Of a stretch of DNA of 64,000 nucleotides, positions 41,830 through 54,544 are shown in pieces. Within the stretch, counting starts at the first letter, position 1, and each line of letters opens with the position of its first letter. Position numbers and translations under genes: made by a program. The notes beneath the pieces are model-generated. The model worked only from the letters and a program-made list of their open reading frames with translations, was not told where the DNA came from and did not search any database. The stretch comes from Pleomorphochaeta sp963664495 (GTDB taxonomy: Bacteria > Spirochaetota > Spirochaetia > Sphaerochaetales > Sphaerochaetaceae): NCBI GenBank assembly GCA_965140795.1, contig OZ223470.1, forward strand, positions 2,604,001 through 2,668,000, given 5' to 3'.

Positions 41830-43863
41830 TTATTTTCCATCTTTTGGAGAATAGTGATCAAACTCCATTGAGAAGTTTCCTCTGCCTTGTGTTGCTGATC
41901 TTAAAGCTGTCGAATAACCAAACATTTTTGATAATGGGGACTCTGCACTGATATGGTCAGCATTAGTTTTTGAATCAATTTTATTTACAATTCCACCACG
42001 GCTCGTTAAGTTTCCAATTACTTCACCAATATATTGATTTGGTACAACAATTTCGACTTTCATTATTGGTTCCATAATTACAGGGTTTGCACTTTGACAT
42101 ACTTTGTCAAAACACATAGCTGAACAAGCTTCAAAAGCAAATTCGCTAGCAGTTAATTCATTATATTGAATATCTGTAACAGTTACTGATAAATCACATA
42201 CTTCATAACCATATTTGATTCCACTTAAGAAAGAATTTGTAATTCCTCTTTCAATTGCATCAAGATATTTTTTATCAATCCCTCTAGTATTAGCTGTTAT
42301 TTCAAATTTATTACCACTTCTAATTGGTAAAGGTTTTACTTCAATAGAAATGCCAGCAAAGTTTTCTTTATTTGCAATAACTTTATTAAATACTTCACTA
42401 CCTTTAGCTTTAGTAGTTATGCTTTCTCTATATGAAACTTGAGGATTACCAACATGGGCTGCAATTTTCATCTCGTCAGTTAATCTAGTCACTAAAACAT
42501 CTAAATGTAATTCACCCATCCCACTAATTACTAATTGTCCAGTATCGCTATCATCTTTATAAGTGAAAGTTGGATCTTCCATTGAAAGTTGTTCTAAAGC
42601 TTTTTTTAGTTTATCACTATCATCTTGAGAGTTAGGTTCAATTGCGATAGATATAACAGGGGTAGGGAATACCATTTTTTCAAGTAGAATTTTTTCTCCT
42701 TCGCTTGATATTGTATCCCCGGTTTGGACATCTTTGAATCCTACAATTACCCCGATATCGCCTGCTGTTAATTCATTTAAATCTTCTCTTCTATCTGCAT
42801 GCATTCTTAAAATTCTACCAATTCTAATTCTTTTTGATTTTGTAACATTATAAATATTAGAACCTTTTTTCAAAGATCCTCTATATACTCTTACATAAGA
42901 GAGAATCCCAGCTTCTTTGTCCATTTGAATTTTAAAGATAAGAGCTAAAGGTTGAGCATTTTCATCATGAAGAATTTGTACTTCAGTTTCTTTTTTTGTA
43001 TTAATACCATAAACAGTAGTAATATCAGCAGGATTTGGTAAATAATCAATAACCCCATCTAGTACTGGTTGTACTCCAATATTTTTTAAGGAGGATCCTA
43101 CAAATACTGGTAGTAATTCTCTTTTTAAACAGCCTTTTCTAATAGCAGCTTTTATTTTTTCTTCAGCAATTGGTTCTTCATTAAAAAATTGATCCATAAT
43201 TTCTTCATCAAAGGATGAGGCTTTATCGATTAAATTTTCTCTCCATTCATTTACTAAATCTTCCATATCTGCTGGGATTTCATTTTCTATTATTGTTTCG
43301 CCTAAATCATTTTGATCAAAAGTTAAATATTTTAAGCTTATTAAATCAATGATACCTGAAAAATTACTTTCGCTTCCAACAGGAATAAAGAGAGGCACGG
43401 GATTAGCTTTTAATTTCTTTTGCATTTCTTCAATTGCATTGTAGAAATCAGCACCTAATCTATCCATTTTATTAACAAAAGCAATTCTTGGTACTTTATA
43501 AGTATCTGCTTGTCTCCAAACTGTTTCTGTTTGAGGTTCAACACCTCCAACTGCACAGAAAACTCCAACTGCACCATCGAGAACTCTAAGAGATCTTTCT
43601 ACTTCAGCTGTAAAGTCTACGTGGCCAGGAGTATCAATAATATTAATTTGGTGATCTTTCCAAAAACAAGTAGTTGCAGCACTTACAATAGTTATACCTC
43701 TGTTTTGTTCTTGTTCCATCCAGTCCATTGTAGCATTACCGTTATCTACTTCACCAATTTTATGATTTACGCCACTATAATATAATATTCTTTCTGTTGT
43801 AGTTGTTTTACCGGCATCAATGTGAGCCATAATACCGATGTTTCTTGTTTTATCTGCTATCAT
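41830..43863 (-). CDS. fusA: Elongation factor G (spirochaete spdEFG type)
   Basis: This 677-residue GTPase has G1 IMAHIDAGKTTTTERILYYSG, then ATMDWMEQEQNRGITIVSAATT (switch I/II), DTPGHVDFTAEVERSLRVLDGAVGVF and FVNKMDRLGADF, all classical EF-G. Domains II-V follow with GSVSLGD-like parts and GMGELHLDVLV. The end YSTALRSATQGRGNFSMEFDHY is the EF-G C-terminus. Spirochaetes have two such spd paralogues, one for translocation and one for ribosome recycling; this protein could be either, and a tree would decide. Upstream of the ATG the SD on the minus strand is AGGAG about 12-16 bases away, and its start context is otherwise plain. Confidence 0.93.
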   Translation of the reverse strand: MIADKTRNIGIMAHIDAGKTTTTERILYYSGVNHKIGEVDNGNATMDWMEQEQNRGITIVSAATTCFWKDHQINIIDTPGHVDFTAEVERSLRVLDGAVGVFCAVGGVEPQTETVWRQADTYKVPRIAFVNKMDRLGADFYNAIEEMQKKLKANPVPLFIPVGSESNFSGIIDLISLKYLTFDQNDLGETIIENEIPADMEDLVNEWRENLIDKASSFDEEIMDQFFNEEPIAEEKIKAAIRKGCLKRELLPVFVGSSLKNIGVQPVLDGVIDYLPNPADITTVYGINTKKETEVQILHDENAQPLALIFKIQMDKEAGILSYVRVYRGSLKKGSNIYNVTKSKRIRIGRILRMHADRREDLNELTAGDIGVIVGFKDVQTGDTISSEGEKILLEKMVFPTPVISIAIEPNSQDDSDKLKKALEQLSMEDPTFTYKDDSDTGQLVISGMGELHLDVLVTRLTDEMKIAAHVGNPQVSYRESITTKAKGSEVFNKVIANKENFAGISIEVKPLPIRSGNKFEITANTRGIDKKYLDAIERGITNSFLSGIKYGYEVCDLSVTVTDIQYNELTASEFAFEACSAMCFDKVCQSANPVIMEPIMKVEIVVPNQYIGEVIGNLTSRGGIVNKIDSKTNADHISAESPLSKMFGYSTALRSATQGRGNFSMEFDHYSPKDGK

Positions 43864-44027
43864 ATGTTTTTAAACGTGTTCGTTTTACTCCTAAATAATT
43901 TTCTTTTTTTTAAAAGATTAAACCTAAGGTAGGTTATCAAAAAAAATATTATTTTTCAATGTAATAATAAATTATATAACAAAGGTAATAAAAAATAGAG
44001 AAAAATACAAATTGGTAATTGTTCAAA

Positions 44028-44063
44028 AAAAGAGCTTGATTAAGGTTTGTATCAAGCTCTTTT
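44028..44063 (-). terminator. Terminator after the TPR protein gene
   Basis: AAAAGAGCTTGAT (44028-44040) pairs perfectly with ATCAAGCTCTTTT (44051-44063), a 13-bp stem and 10-base loop. On the minus strand it ends with a T-rich stretch. It closes the periplasmic TPR protein gene. Confidence 0.85.
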
Positions 44064-44080
44064 AAATCATATTTATAATT

Positions 44081-44974
44081 TTATGTCCATTGAGATTTTA
44101 GATTATTAATTTCTTCAATTGCTTCTATTTCACTTTGTGTATGATAAGGCCAAACATTAAATTTAGCTATAGAATAATTTAATAGCATAACGGCTTCTTG
44201 TCTGTCACTCATTTTGTTCAATGCTACTGAAGAATAATAGGGGGTATTATTACCTTTTTCATAACCTTCGTAATATGCAAATTTTTCATAAGAATTTGAT
44301 GCTTTATCCCAGCTTGAAAACATAGCTTTAAATTCTTTAGATCTTTTATTTTTGTCCCAGTTTCTTTTGTATAGAGCTTCTGCTAAAGCTTTATAGTGAT
44401 TTGGATATACTACATCCTCTGGGATCGTATCAATGGCTTTTCTGAAATATGAAATTCCAAAATTATTATTACCAAAAGAAATAAAACCTCCAGGGACTGA
44501 AGTATATAGTGAACCTAGTACATACCAAGTTTCACTTGATTTTAAATTATCAAAATCATTTACAATTATTTTTAAATCGCCACGCATATCACTCGCAGCA
44601 GCAAGAGATTTTAAAATACCAGTTGTTTGTCCAATTCGTCCAATGTTGCTAGCTTTCCAAAGATATGCTAAAGAATTGTTATGCAATTCAATTGATTTTA
44701 ATGCATAATCAAGACCTTCGTTGTAAATTTTTAATTTTTCATTATTAGATTCAGCTTTATCTCCTAAATTAACTTGAACCCTTGATAATCTCCAATATAC
44801 CTCTGATTTTTCTTTGTCTGTTTTTGCTAAATTTAGTTTTTCTTGTAAAATTGAAGTTGTTTGATCCATATCATCTTTTAGATATAAATCATCAGCTTTA
44901 GAAAAATCTATAGCACTAAATAGATTAACATTAATGAAAAGTAATGTTAAAAAAATAATTAAAAATTTTCTCAT
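44081..44974 (-). CDS. Exported TPR-like protein (RMDN-type repeats)
   Basis: This 297-residue protein begins with a signal peptide (MRKFLIIFLTLLFINVNLFS then AIDFS; cleavage about residue 20). The rest is helical and repeat-like. It contains SEVYWRLSRVQVNLGDKAE, YALKSIELHNNSLAYLWKA, RGDLKIIVNDFDNL and YVLGSLYTSVPGGFIS, which fit tetratricopeptide repeats of the RMDN/TatT-like kind. It is probably periplasmic or envelope-associated. Function unknown. It has its own terminator and is monocistronic, with AGGGGGGAAG near the SD before ATG 44974. Confidence 0.75.
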   Translation of the reverse strand: MRKFLIIFLTLLFINVNLFSAIDFSKADDLYLKDDMDQTTSILQEKLNLAKTDKEKSEVYWRLSRVQVNLGDKAESNNEKLKIYNEGLDYALKSIELHNNSLAYLWKASNIGRIGQTTGILKSLAAASDMRGDLKIIVNDFDNLKSSETWYVLGSLYTSVPGGFISFGNNNFGISYFRKAIDTIPEDVVYPNHYKALAEALYKRNWDKNKRSKEFKAMFSSWDKASNSYEKFAYYEGYEKGNNTPYYSSVALNKMSDRQEAVMLLNYSIAKFNVWPYHTQSEIEAIEEINNLKSQWT

Positions 44975-45028
44975 TCTTCCCCCCTTTTAAAATATCATAA
45001 GGTGGAATTTTTGATTTATCAAGAAAAT

Positions 45029-46396
45029 TTACATTATACGCTTTATTTTAGACAATTTACCCTTTAATGGAGGGTTTCTTAATTTAATATCTATTATATT
45101 GCTTTTCTTAGTTATTGATTTATAGTGAGTAAATGTATCAAAACCATGTTTCCCATGATAACATCCCATTCCACTTTCTCCAACTCCACCAAAAGGTAAG
45201 TTTGAATTTGCTAGATGAATATTACAATCATTTATACAACCGCCACCAAAACTTATATTTGAACAAAAATATTCCATTTGTCTTTTGTTTTTTGTAAATA
45301 AATAAGCAGCTAAAGGTTTTGGTTTATTTTTTATGAAATTAACTGCTTCATCAAAATCTTTAACTTTTATTATAGGAAGTATAGGCCCAAAAATCTCTTC
45401 TTTCATTAACGGACTTTCTAAATCAACATTAATTAAAATTGTTGGTGAAATCTTTTTTGTTGTTGGGTCTAAGTATCCTCCATAGGAGAGTGTTCCATCA
45501 TCTATCAAATGAATTAATCTTTTAAAATGTTTTTCATTAATTATCTTACCGTATTCATCATTATATATTGGATTATCACCATACATGTTTATAATTTCTT
45601 CTTTTAGAGATATTAATAACTTTTTATAAACTTTTTCATTACAGAGTACATAATCAGGAGCTACACAAGTTTGTCCCACATTTAAGAATTTTCCCCAAGC
45701 CAATCTTGAGGCTGTTATTTTTAAATTTGCACTTGAATCTATATAAACAGGGCTTTTCCCTCCTAATTCGAGAGCAACAGGAGTTAAGAATTTAGCAGCT
45801 TTTTCCATTACAATTTTTCCAACTGTAACACTACCTGTAAAGAAAATGAAATCAAATTTATATTTTAATAGTTCTTGATTCATCTCTGAGCCACCTAGAA
45901 ATATCTCAATATAATCTTTACTAAATATTGAATTAAGCATTTTTTTTAAGACAATTGAGGTGTTTTCACTATATCGTGAAGGTTTTACTATAGCTGAGTT
46001 ACCTGCAGCTATTGCTGCAACTAATGGAACTAAAGTTAATTGTAGTGGATAGTTCCAAGGGCTCATTATTAATACAACACCTAATGGTTCATTTGTTATA
46101 TAACTTGATGAAGGGAAATGAATTGTTGGAGTTTTAACTTTTTGAGTTTTCATTAATTTTTTTAAATTTTTTATAAAGTAATTTACTTCATGTTTTACAA
46201 TAGATAATTCACTCATATATGCTTCTTCACTAGATTTCCCTAAATCTTGTCTTAGTGCATTTAATAGGGGTTTTTCCCAAGTATATAGGGCTGAACTTAA
46301 TTTTTTTAATTGATTAATTCTATATGTATATGAAAGAGTGTTATTTTTACTAAAATAGTCTCTGAGATTATTAATTGTTGCTTCGATATTATTCAT
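45029..46396 (-). CDS. Aldehyde dehydrogenase family protein (ALDH3-like)
   Basis: This 455-residue NAD(P)-dependent dehydrogenase oxidises an aldehyde to an acid. Motifs: IMSPWNYPLQLTLVPLVAAIAAGN, FFTGSVTVGKIVMEKAAKF (NAD), ALELGGKSPVYID with the catalytic Glu, and KFLNVGQTCVAPDYVL with the nucleophilic Cys. EEIFGPILPI and the ending ALPFGGVGESGMGCYHG follow. The compact size fits the ALDH3 group. ATG 46396 is preferred because AAGGAT is found about 7-12 bases upstream. It lies downstream of an unknown gene with a shared U-rich terminator between. Confidence 0.9.
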   Translation of the reverse strand: MNNIEATINNLRDYFSKNNTLSYTYRINQLKKLSSALYTWEKPLLNALRQDLGKSSEEAYMSELSIVKHEVNYFIKNLKKLMKTQKVKTPTIHFPSSSYITNEPLGVVLIMSPWNYPLQLTLVPLVAAIAAGNSAIVKPSRYSENTSIVLKKMLNSIFSKDYIEIFLGGSEMNQELLKYKFDFIFFTGSVTVGKIVMEKAAKFLTPVALELGGKSPVYIDSSANLKITASRLAWGKFLNVGQTCVAPDYVLCNEKVYKKLLISLKEEIINMYGDNPIYNDEYGKIINEKHFKRLIHLIDDGTLSYGGYLDPTTKKISPTILINVDLESPLMKEEIFGPILPIIKVKDFDEAVNFIKNKPKPLAAYLFTKNKRQMEYFCSNISFGGGCINDCNIHLANSNLPFGGVGESGMGCYHGKHGFDTFTHYKSITKKSNIIDIKLRNPPLKGKLSKIKRIM

Positions 46397-46410
46397 AGAT
46401 AAATCCTTAA

Positions 46411-46452
46411 AAAAAATAAACTCCAAGATTAAATTATTCTTGAGAGTTTATT
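46411..46452 (-). terminator. Terminator between the 193-aa gene and the aldehyde dehydrogenase gene
   Basis: AATAAACTC (46415-46423) pairs with GAGTTTATT (46444-46452) and an inner CAAGA/TCTTG stem extends it past one bulge. On the minus strand it is followed by a T-rich tract from the A6 at 46411-46416. It should stop the gene at 46470-47051. Confidence 0.8.
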
Positions 46453-46469
46453 AACTTTGATTAATATTT

Positions 46470-47051
46470 TTATAATGTTAACTCTTGTTCTAAGAGTTTT
46501 TCATAAGCAAAAATATCTTCATTATATTGATATAGTGTTTTTATATTTTGTAAACCGAGATATCTTGCTGTAATTCTACAATCGTATGTAGTTTTTAAAT
46601 CTTTATTAAAATGATTTAACATATTCCAAGATCTACCGTCTAAAGGTTGGTTGCTAGTAGTAACCATGGTCATTGAAATATGGTAATCTTTATCATATAA
46701 GGCTTTTTCAAATAAAGCATTTTGGCTCATTTTAGGATGCTTTGGATGGAAAGTTTCTTTAGGGTAATTAACAAAATCTTTAATTACTTGATCAGGAATT
46801 GTATAATTAGCTGGTAAGAAATATGTTGCAAGTAAAATTATGTGCTTTTCACTTTGGCAATGGAGTAAAGTAGTAAAGAATTTTTGTGGGCAGACGAATC
46901 TTAGTTTATCTAGTGGATAATCAGAAACAGTATCGATACAATTTGTTACAAACCAGTTTGATAGAAATACATCATAGTCTACACGTGGTTTTTCTTTATG
47001 CTTTTCAAACATTTCTTCTTCAATCATCTGATATAATTGAGTTGTTGTCAT
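46470..47051 (-). CDS. Hypothetical protein, 193 aa
   Basis: I do not recognise this protein. It is soluble, without signal peptide or membrane segments, and moderately acidic. Cys residues are scattered (ITNCIDTV-like VTNCIDTV, FVCPQKF, LLHCQSE, YDCRI). Phrases such as LLATYFLPANYTIPDQVIKDF and GRSWNMLNHFNKDLKTTYDCR give no known motif. Length and codon use look like a real gene, ATG 47051 has AGGAGATAC upstream, and a strong terminator follows. It is monocistronic between asparaginase-like and aldehyde dehydrogenase genes. Confidence 0.6.
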   Translation of the reverse strand: MTTTQLYQMIEEEMFEKHKEKPRVDYDVFLSNWFVTNCIDTVSDYPLDKLRFVCPQKFFTTLLHCQSEKHIILLATYFLPANYTIPDQVIKDFVNYPKETFHPKHPKMSQNALFEKALYDKDYHISMTMVTTSNQPLDGRSWNMLNHFNKDLKTTYDCRITARYLGLQNIKTLYQYNEDIFAYEKLLEQELTL

Positions 47052-47300
47052 AAGTATCTCCTATACAATAATATATTAATAATATAACAAGTATGTTTAA
47101 GTTTCAATAATAAAGAATATAATTGTTAATAATTAATGATTTTTGAAACTTAAATTATTATTTACTATATGGAAGTTAACCAAATATTTATTAAATGTGT
47201 CATTTTATGGTGATTTAGTTCCTGAAAAATAGTGTAATATGTTTGTAAAAGATAATGGTAACTTAAAAAAAGATTTGTGTAGATTGTGGCAAAAGATAAA

Positions 47301-47804
47301 TTATTTTATACTTTTAAAAATTCCAGCACTTTTGTCTTTGTAAACATTTCCGGCATCAAAAACTTTACCATTCATACAAATATATACTCCTGGGGGAAGT
47401 AGTTGAACTGCAATTTGAGCACAACCTAAATTATATATAGCATCACTATCTTTTAAAGAATAGGGAATCATTGCACCAGTAAACACTATGGTATGATTAT
47501 CATTTCTATCTTTATTGTTTTTTGCAAGTTCAGCCGTTTTTGTCATAGTATCAGTACCGTGAACTACAATAACTTTTTCTTCAGGGCTGTTAAACATTCT
47601 AGTAATAATTTCTAGTCTTTCTTCATTGTTCATATATAAGGAATCAATTGCTAAAGGACATTCAAAAGTTATACTACTTGTACATCTTGAATCTTTTAAT
47701 ATTTTTGGTAGCTGAGAATCAAAAAAGGTTAATTGACCATCTAATGGATTATATTGTTTATCGAAAGTTCCACCTGTTGTGATAATTCTTATATCTGAAG
47801 CCAT
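47301..47804 (-). CDS. Single-domain asparaginase-like protein
   Basis: This 167-residue protein matches only the N-terminal catalytic domain of type I/II L-asparaginases: IRIITTGGTFDKQYNP with the catalytic Thr, and VIVVHGTDTMTKTAELA with the second Thr-Asp motif. VFTGAMIPYSLKDSDAIYNL completes the domain. The C-terminal domain that completes the classical active site is absent. Stand-alone domains of this type exist in many bacteria, so it is probably not a broken gene. Activity is uncertain. GGAGG lies 5 bases before ATG 47804. tRNA-Glu and tRNA-Lys precede it on the same strand. Confidence 0.85.
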   Translation of the reverse strand: MASDIRIITTGGTFDKQYNPLDGQLTFFDSQLPKILKDSRCTSSITFECPLAIDSLYMNNEERLEIITRMFNSPEEKVIVVHGTDTMTKTAELAKNNKDRNDNHTIVFTGAMIPYSLKDSDAIYNLGCAQIAVQLLPPGVYICMNGKVFDAGNVYKDKSAGIFKSIK

Positions 47805-47882
47805 ATTTACCTCCGAAGATATAATAACAGATGTAAGTGGAATGTAAAGAAAAAAAAAGCCAGTTTATTTCTAAACTGACTA

Positions 47883-47954
47883 CATCTCCTACGAGAGTCG
47901 AACTCGTGTTGCCGGGATGAAAACCCGGTGTCCTAACCACTAGACGAAGGAGAC
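47883..47954 (-). tRNA. tRNA-Glu (anticodon TTC)
   Basis: Read on the minus strand from 47954. The acceptor GTCTCCT pairs with AGGAGAT (47884-47890) with a terminal G-U. The anticodon stem-loop CCGGG-TTTTCAT-CCCGG gives TTC. The T-arm is ACGAG-TTCGACT-CTCGT. Discriminator G at 47883. No CCA encoded. A tRNA-Lys follows 8 bases upstream on the same strand. Confidence 0.94.
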
Positions 47955-47962
47955 ATTTTATT

Positions 47963-48035
47963 TGAGCTGCAAAGGATTTGAACCTTTGACCCACGCCTTA
48001 AAAGGGCGTTGCTCTACCAACTGAGCTAGCAGCCC
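47963..48035 (-). tRNA. tRNA-Lys (anticodon TTT)
   Basis: Read from 48035 on the minus strand. The acceptor GGGCTGC pairs with GCAGCTC (47964-47970). The anticodon stem-loop ACGCC-CTTTTAA-GGCGT gives TTT. The T-arm has GGTTCAAATCC. Discriminator A at 47963, no CCA encoded. It is probably transcribed with tRNA-Glu. Confidence 0.95.
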
Positions 48036-48574
48036 AAGCAACGATTAGGAATATATCAAAAGGATAACATTGAGTCAACTACTTAAGACAAAAAAATAAC
48101 AATTATTTTATTATTTGTTTAATAATAGATTTTTTTAAAAAAAATGAACTTTTTTTCAAATAGGGATTGAATAAATTTTCTTAGTACGTTAATGTCCCTA
48201 ACGGTAACAAAAACAGCAACTAAACAAACGATGAGTTTTAAATTTTTTTTACTTTTAATTTTTCAAAAAAAATAAAAAAAACTATTGACTTATTACTTTA
48301 AAAGCTGATATGTTACTAGAGCGCCCTTAAAAAGGAGCGTTACAAATCAAGTTTATTTTGTGGACTTTTTTTGTATAAGATATTTGAAATTACGAGCGTA
48401 AGGGAAGAGAAAGAAGAAAGCAAAAATACAGCAATTTAATTGTGAATAGAGGGCTTTCTGTCAATTTAATAAATAAGAACTAAGATGAAATAAGCTAATG
48501 TTCGTTATAAAGCGAGTGACAGGAATTAAATAATTTTGTTAATTAATATTGTGATCTTTATGATCACATTTTAT
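48036..48574 (+). promoter_or_regulatory. rRNA operon promoter and leader region
   Basis: This 539-base gap before 16S contains no gene. A promoter reads TTGACT (48285-48290), 18 bases, TATGTT (48309-48314). Downstream come AT-rich leader sequence and a GC-poor run of purines (about 48390-48425). A hairpin GTGATC/GATCAC lies at 48551-48567 just before the 16S start, a likely processing structure. A small hairpin CGTTA/TAACG lies near 48187-48203. No boxA was recognised by eye. Confidence 0.6.
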
Positions 48575-50117
<1,543 letters not shown>

Positions 50118-50275
50118 TAATAAGAAAGGCAAGTATCTAGGAATCTCACAGCCAGATACGAAATACTGATAGGATGTTATCCGATAGGTGAAAGACCTAT
50201 CAAAGCAAAGACCCTCTATAGGTATTAAGCTTTTAGACTTCTCTTCCCGCTCATAATTATATAATAAAGGACAAC
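50118..50275 (+). other. 16S-23S spacer, first part
   Basis: This 158-base spacer lies between 16S and the spacer tRNA. It contains a 7-bp hairpin GATAGGT (50183-50189) with ACCTATC (50195-50201), probably an rRNA processing element. No gene or second promoter is seen. Confidence 0.6.
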
Positions 50276-50349
50276 GGGGGCATAGCTCAGTTGGCTAGAG
50301 CATCGGCTTTGCAAGCCGAGGGTCAGGGGTTCGAGTCCCCTTGCCTCCA
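50276..50349 (+). tRNA. tRNA-Ala (anticodon TGC)
   Basis: The acceptor GGGGGCA pairs with TGCCTCC (50342-50348), with one G-U pair; D-arm AGCTCAGTTGGCTAGAGC; anticodon stem-loop CGGCT-TTGCAAG-like region with anticodon TGC; T-arm GGGGTTCGAGTCCCC. Discriminator A at 50349, CCA not encoded. It is the only tRNA in the 16S-23S spacer. Confidence 0.95.
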
Positions 50350-50400
50350 ATAGAAAAAGATATTTGACAAACATAGCGTTAGGGATTGTAAAGATAATAT

Positions 50401-53344
<2,944 letters not shown>

Positions 53345-53420
53345 ATTATCGTTGCGATCCCGAAAATATCGCACTTAAGTTGGATAGATAAATATTAATT
53401 TATCTCTCTAAATTTAAGTT
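53345..53420 (+). other. 23S-5S spacer
   Basis: A 76-base spacer with a long imperfect hairpin: ACTTAA (53373-53378) with TTAAGT (53414-53419) and a central stem GATAGATAAAT/ATTTATCTCTC around ATTA. It looks like an RNase III type processing site. No gene. Confidence 0.6.
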
Positions 53421-53534
53421 GGCCCGGTGGCCATAGCAGAGTGGACACACCCGTTCCCATCCCGAACACGGTAGTTAAGCACTCTCACGCCGATGGTACT
53501 ACATTTTTGTGGGAGAGTAGGTAGCTGCCGGGCC
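53421..53534 (+). rRNA. rrf: 5S ribosomal RNA
   Basis: About 114 bases beginning GGCCCGGTGGCCATAGCAGA and ending GCTGCCGGGCC. The terminal helix pairs GGCCCG (53421-53426) with CGGGCC (53529-53534). The loop segment CCCGTTCCCATCCCGAACAC is diagnostic. A T-rich run and a terminator follow. Confidence 0.95.
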
Positions 53535-53542
53535 TTTTTTTT

Positions 53543-53565
53543 TCACCTTTTAGGTGATTTTTTTT
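53543..53565 (+). terminator. rRNA operon terminator
   Basis: TCACCT (53543-53548) pairs with AGGTGA (53552-53557) across a 3-base loop, followed by eight T. It closes the rRNA operon directly after 5S. Confidence 0.85.
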
Positions 53566-53570
53566 TGCAT

Positions 53571-53599
53571 AAAAAAACCTTAAAGATTTCTCCTTAAGG
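53571..53599 (-). terminator. Terminator after the PfkB kinase gene
   Basis: CCTTAA (53578-53583) and TTAAGG (53594-53599) form a stem with a 10-base loop, and an A7 (53571-53577) gives a T tract on the minus strand. It ends the deoR-pfkB unit. Confidence 0.75.
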
Positions 53600-53621
53600 G
53601 GTTTTCATATTAATGATTATT

Positions 53622-54527
53622 CTATTTAAGACTTCCTGGTATTAACACTGATGCATTAAGTGCAGCATCTTTAGTTGCATTCTTTATTGCTTCTTTTAAT
53701 GGAATATTTTGAGATATGCTGTATGATAGAGAGGCTAAGAAAGTATCTCCACATCCAACAGTATTTACAATTTTATCAAAATCATAAGGCGGAATTTCAT
53801 AAAATCCATCATCGTATACCCAAATAGGTCTACTGCCTCTAGTTAAAATTGATATTGCATTGTATTCATTATAGATTTCTTCCATTTTCTTAATGGTTTT
53901 CTCTTTAATAAATTCGTTATCTTCATTTTCTTTAATGTCGATATCAAAGAATGTTTTACAAAATTCTGATAAATTTGGTTTAATTATATTAGGTTTATGA
54001 ATTAGACATTTTTTTAATTCTTTGTTACAAATATCTAAGATGACAATTTTATTTTTTTCTTTAGCTTTTCTTACAAATTCTGAATATATATTGTCCTCAT
54101 AGCCATGAGCTCTTGTTCCTGTAATAATTAATAAATCAAAATGATCTAAATTTTTATTGAAGAGTTCAATAATTTCTTTTGCACAGTTTTTATCGACAGC
54201 ATTAGCTTCTTCGACTAATTCAGTTGTATGATAATTATTAGAGAGAATGGTAGTACAAGTCCTCATTTTATTTGAGTTAATAGCGTATATTAAATCTACA
54301 TTATCACTATTACACTGACTTATCATTTCTTGCATTCTATCTTTTCCAAGATGAGTTAAAACTACACTTGGGAGTCCTTTTTGAGCTAAAACACGTGCTA
54401 CATTAACACCTTTTCCTGATGTGTTAAAAATTATTTTTTTTGCTCTATTAACTTCTCCAATATTAAAATTATCAAATACCATTGTTCTTTGAAAAGTTGG
54501 ATTGAGACTTACTATTAATATATTCAT
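53622..54527 (-). CDS. PfkB-family sugar-phosphate kinase (1-phosphofructokinase/tagatose-6-P kinase type)
   Basis: This 301-residue kinase belongs to the 1-PfkB/LacC branch. It starts MNILIVSLNPTFQRTMVFDN, then GKGVNVARVLAQKGLPSVVLTHLG. The catalytic motif near residue 257 is NTVGCGDTFLASLSY with the catalytic Asp; Gly-Cys-Gly-Asp replaces the more common Gly-Ala-Gly-Asp. LTRGSRPIWVYDDG lies before. It phosphorylates a phosphorylated sugar, but the exact substrate is not set by sequence. It is 17 bases downstream of the DeoR regulator gene, which may control it and the transporter upstream. Confidence 0.85.
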   Translation of the reverse strand: MNILIVSLNPTFQRTMVFDNFNIGEVNRAKKIIFNTSGKGVNVARVLAQKGLPSVVLTHLGKDRMQEMISQCNSDNVDLIYAINSNKMRTCTTILSNNYHTTELVEEANAVDKNCAKEIIELFNKNLDHFDLLIITGTRAHGYEDNIYSEFVRKAKEKNKIVILDICNKELKKCLIHKPNIIKPNLSEFCKTFFDIDIKENEDNEFIKEKTIKKMEEIYNEYNAISILTRGSRPIWVYDDGFYEIPPYDFDKIVNTVGCGDTFLASLSYSISQNIPLKEAIKNATKDAALNASVLIPGSLK

Positions 54528-54544
54528 ATTGGTCCTATTATTTA

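Noticed and set aside
47301..47804. Asparaginase-like gene as a truncated pseudogene
   Set aside because: Start, SD and stop are intact, the domain ends cleanly and stand-alone asparaginase domains of this size are known.
47758..47994. Minus-strand ORF across tRNA-Glu
   Set aside because: It covers the tRNA and the start of the asparaginase gene and has no own SD.
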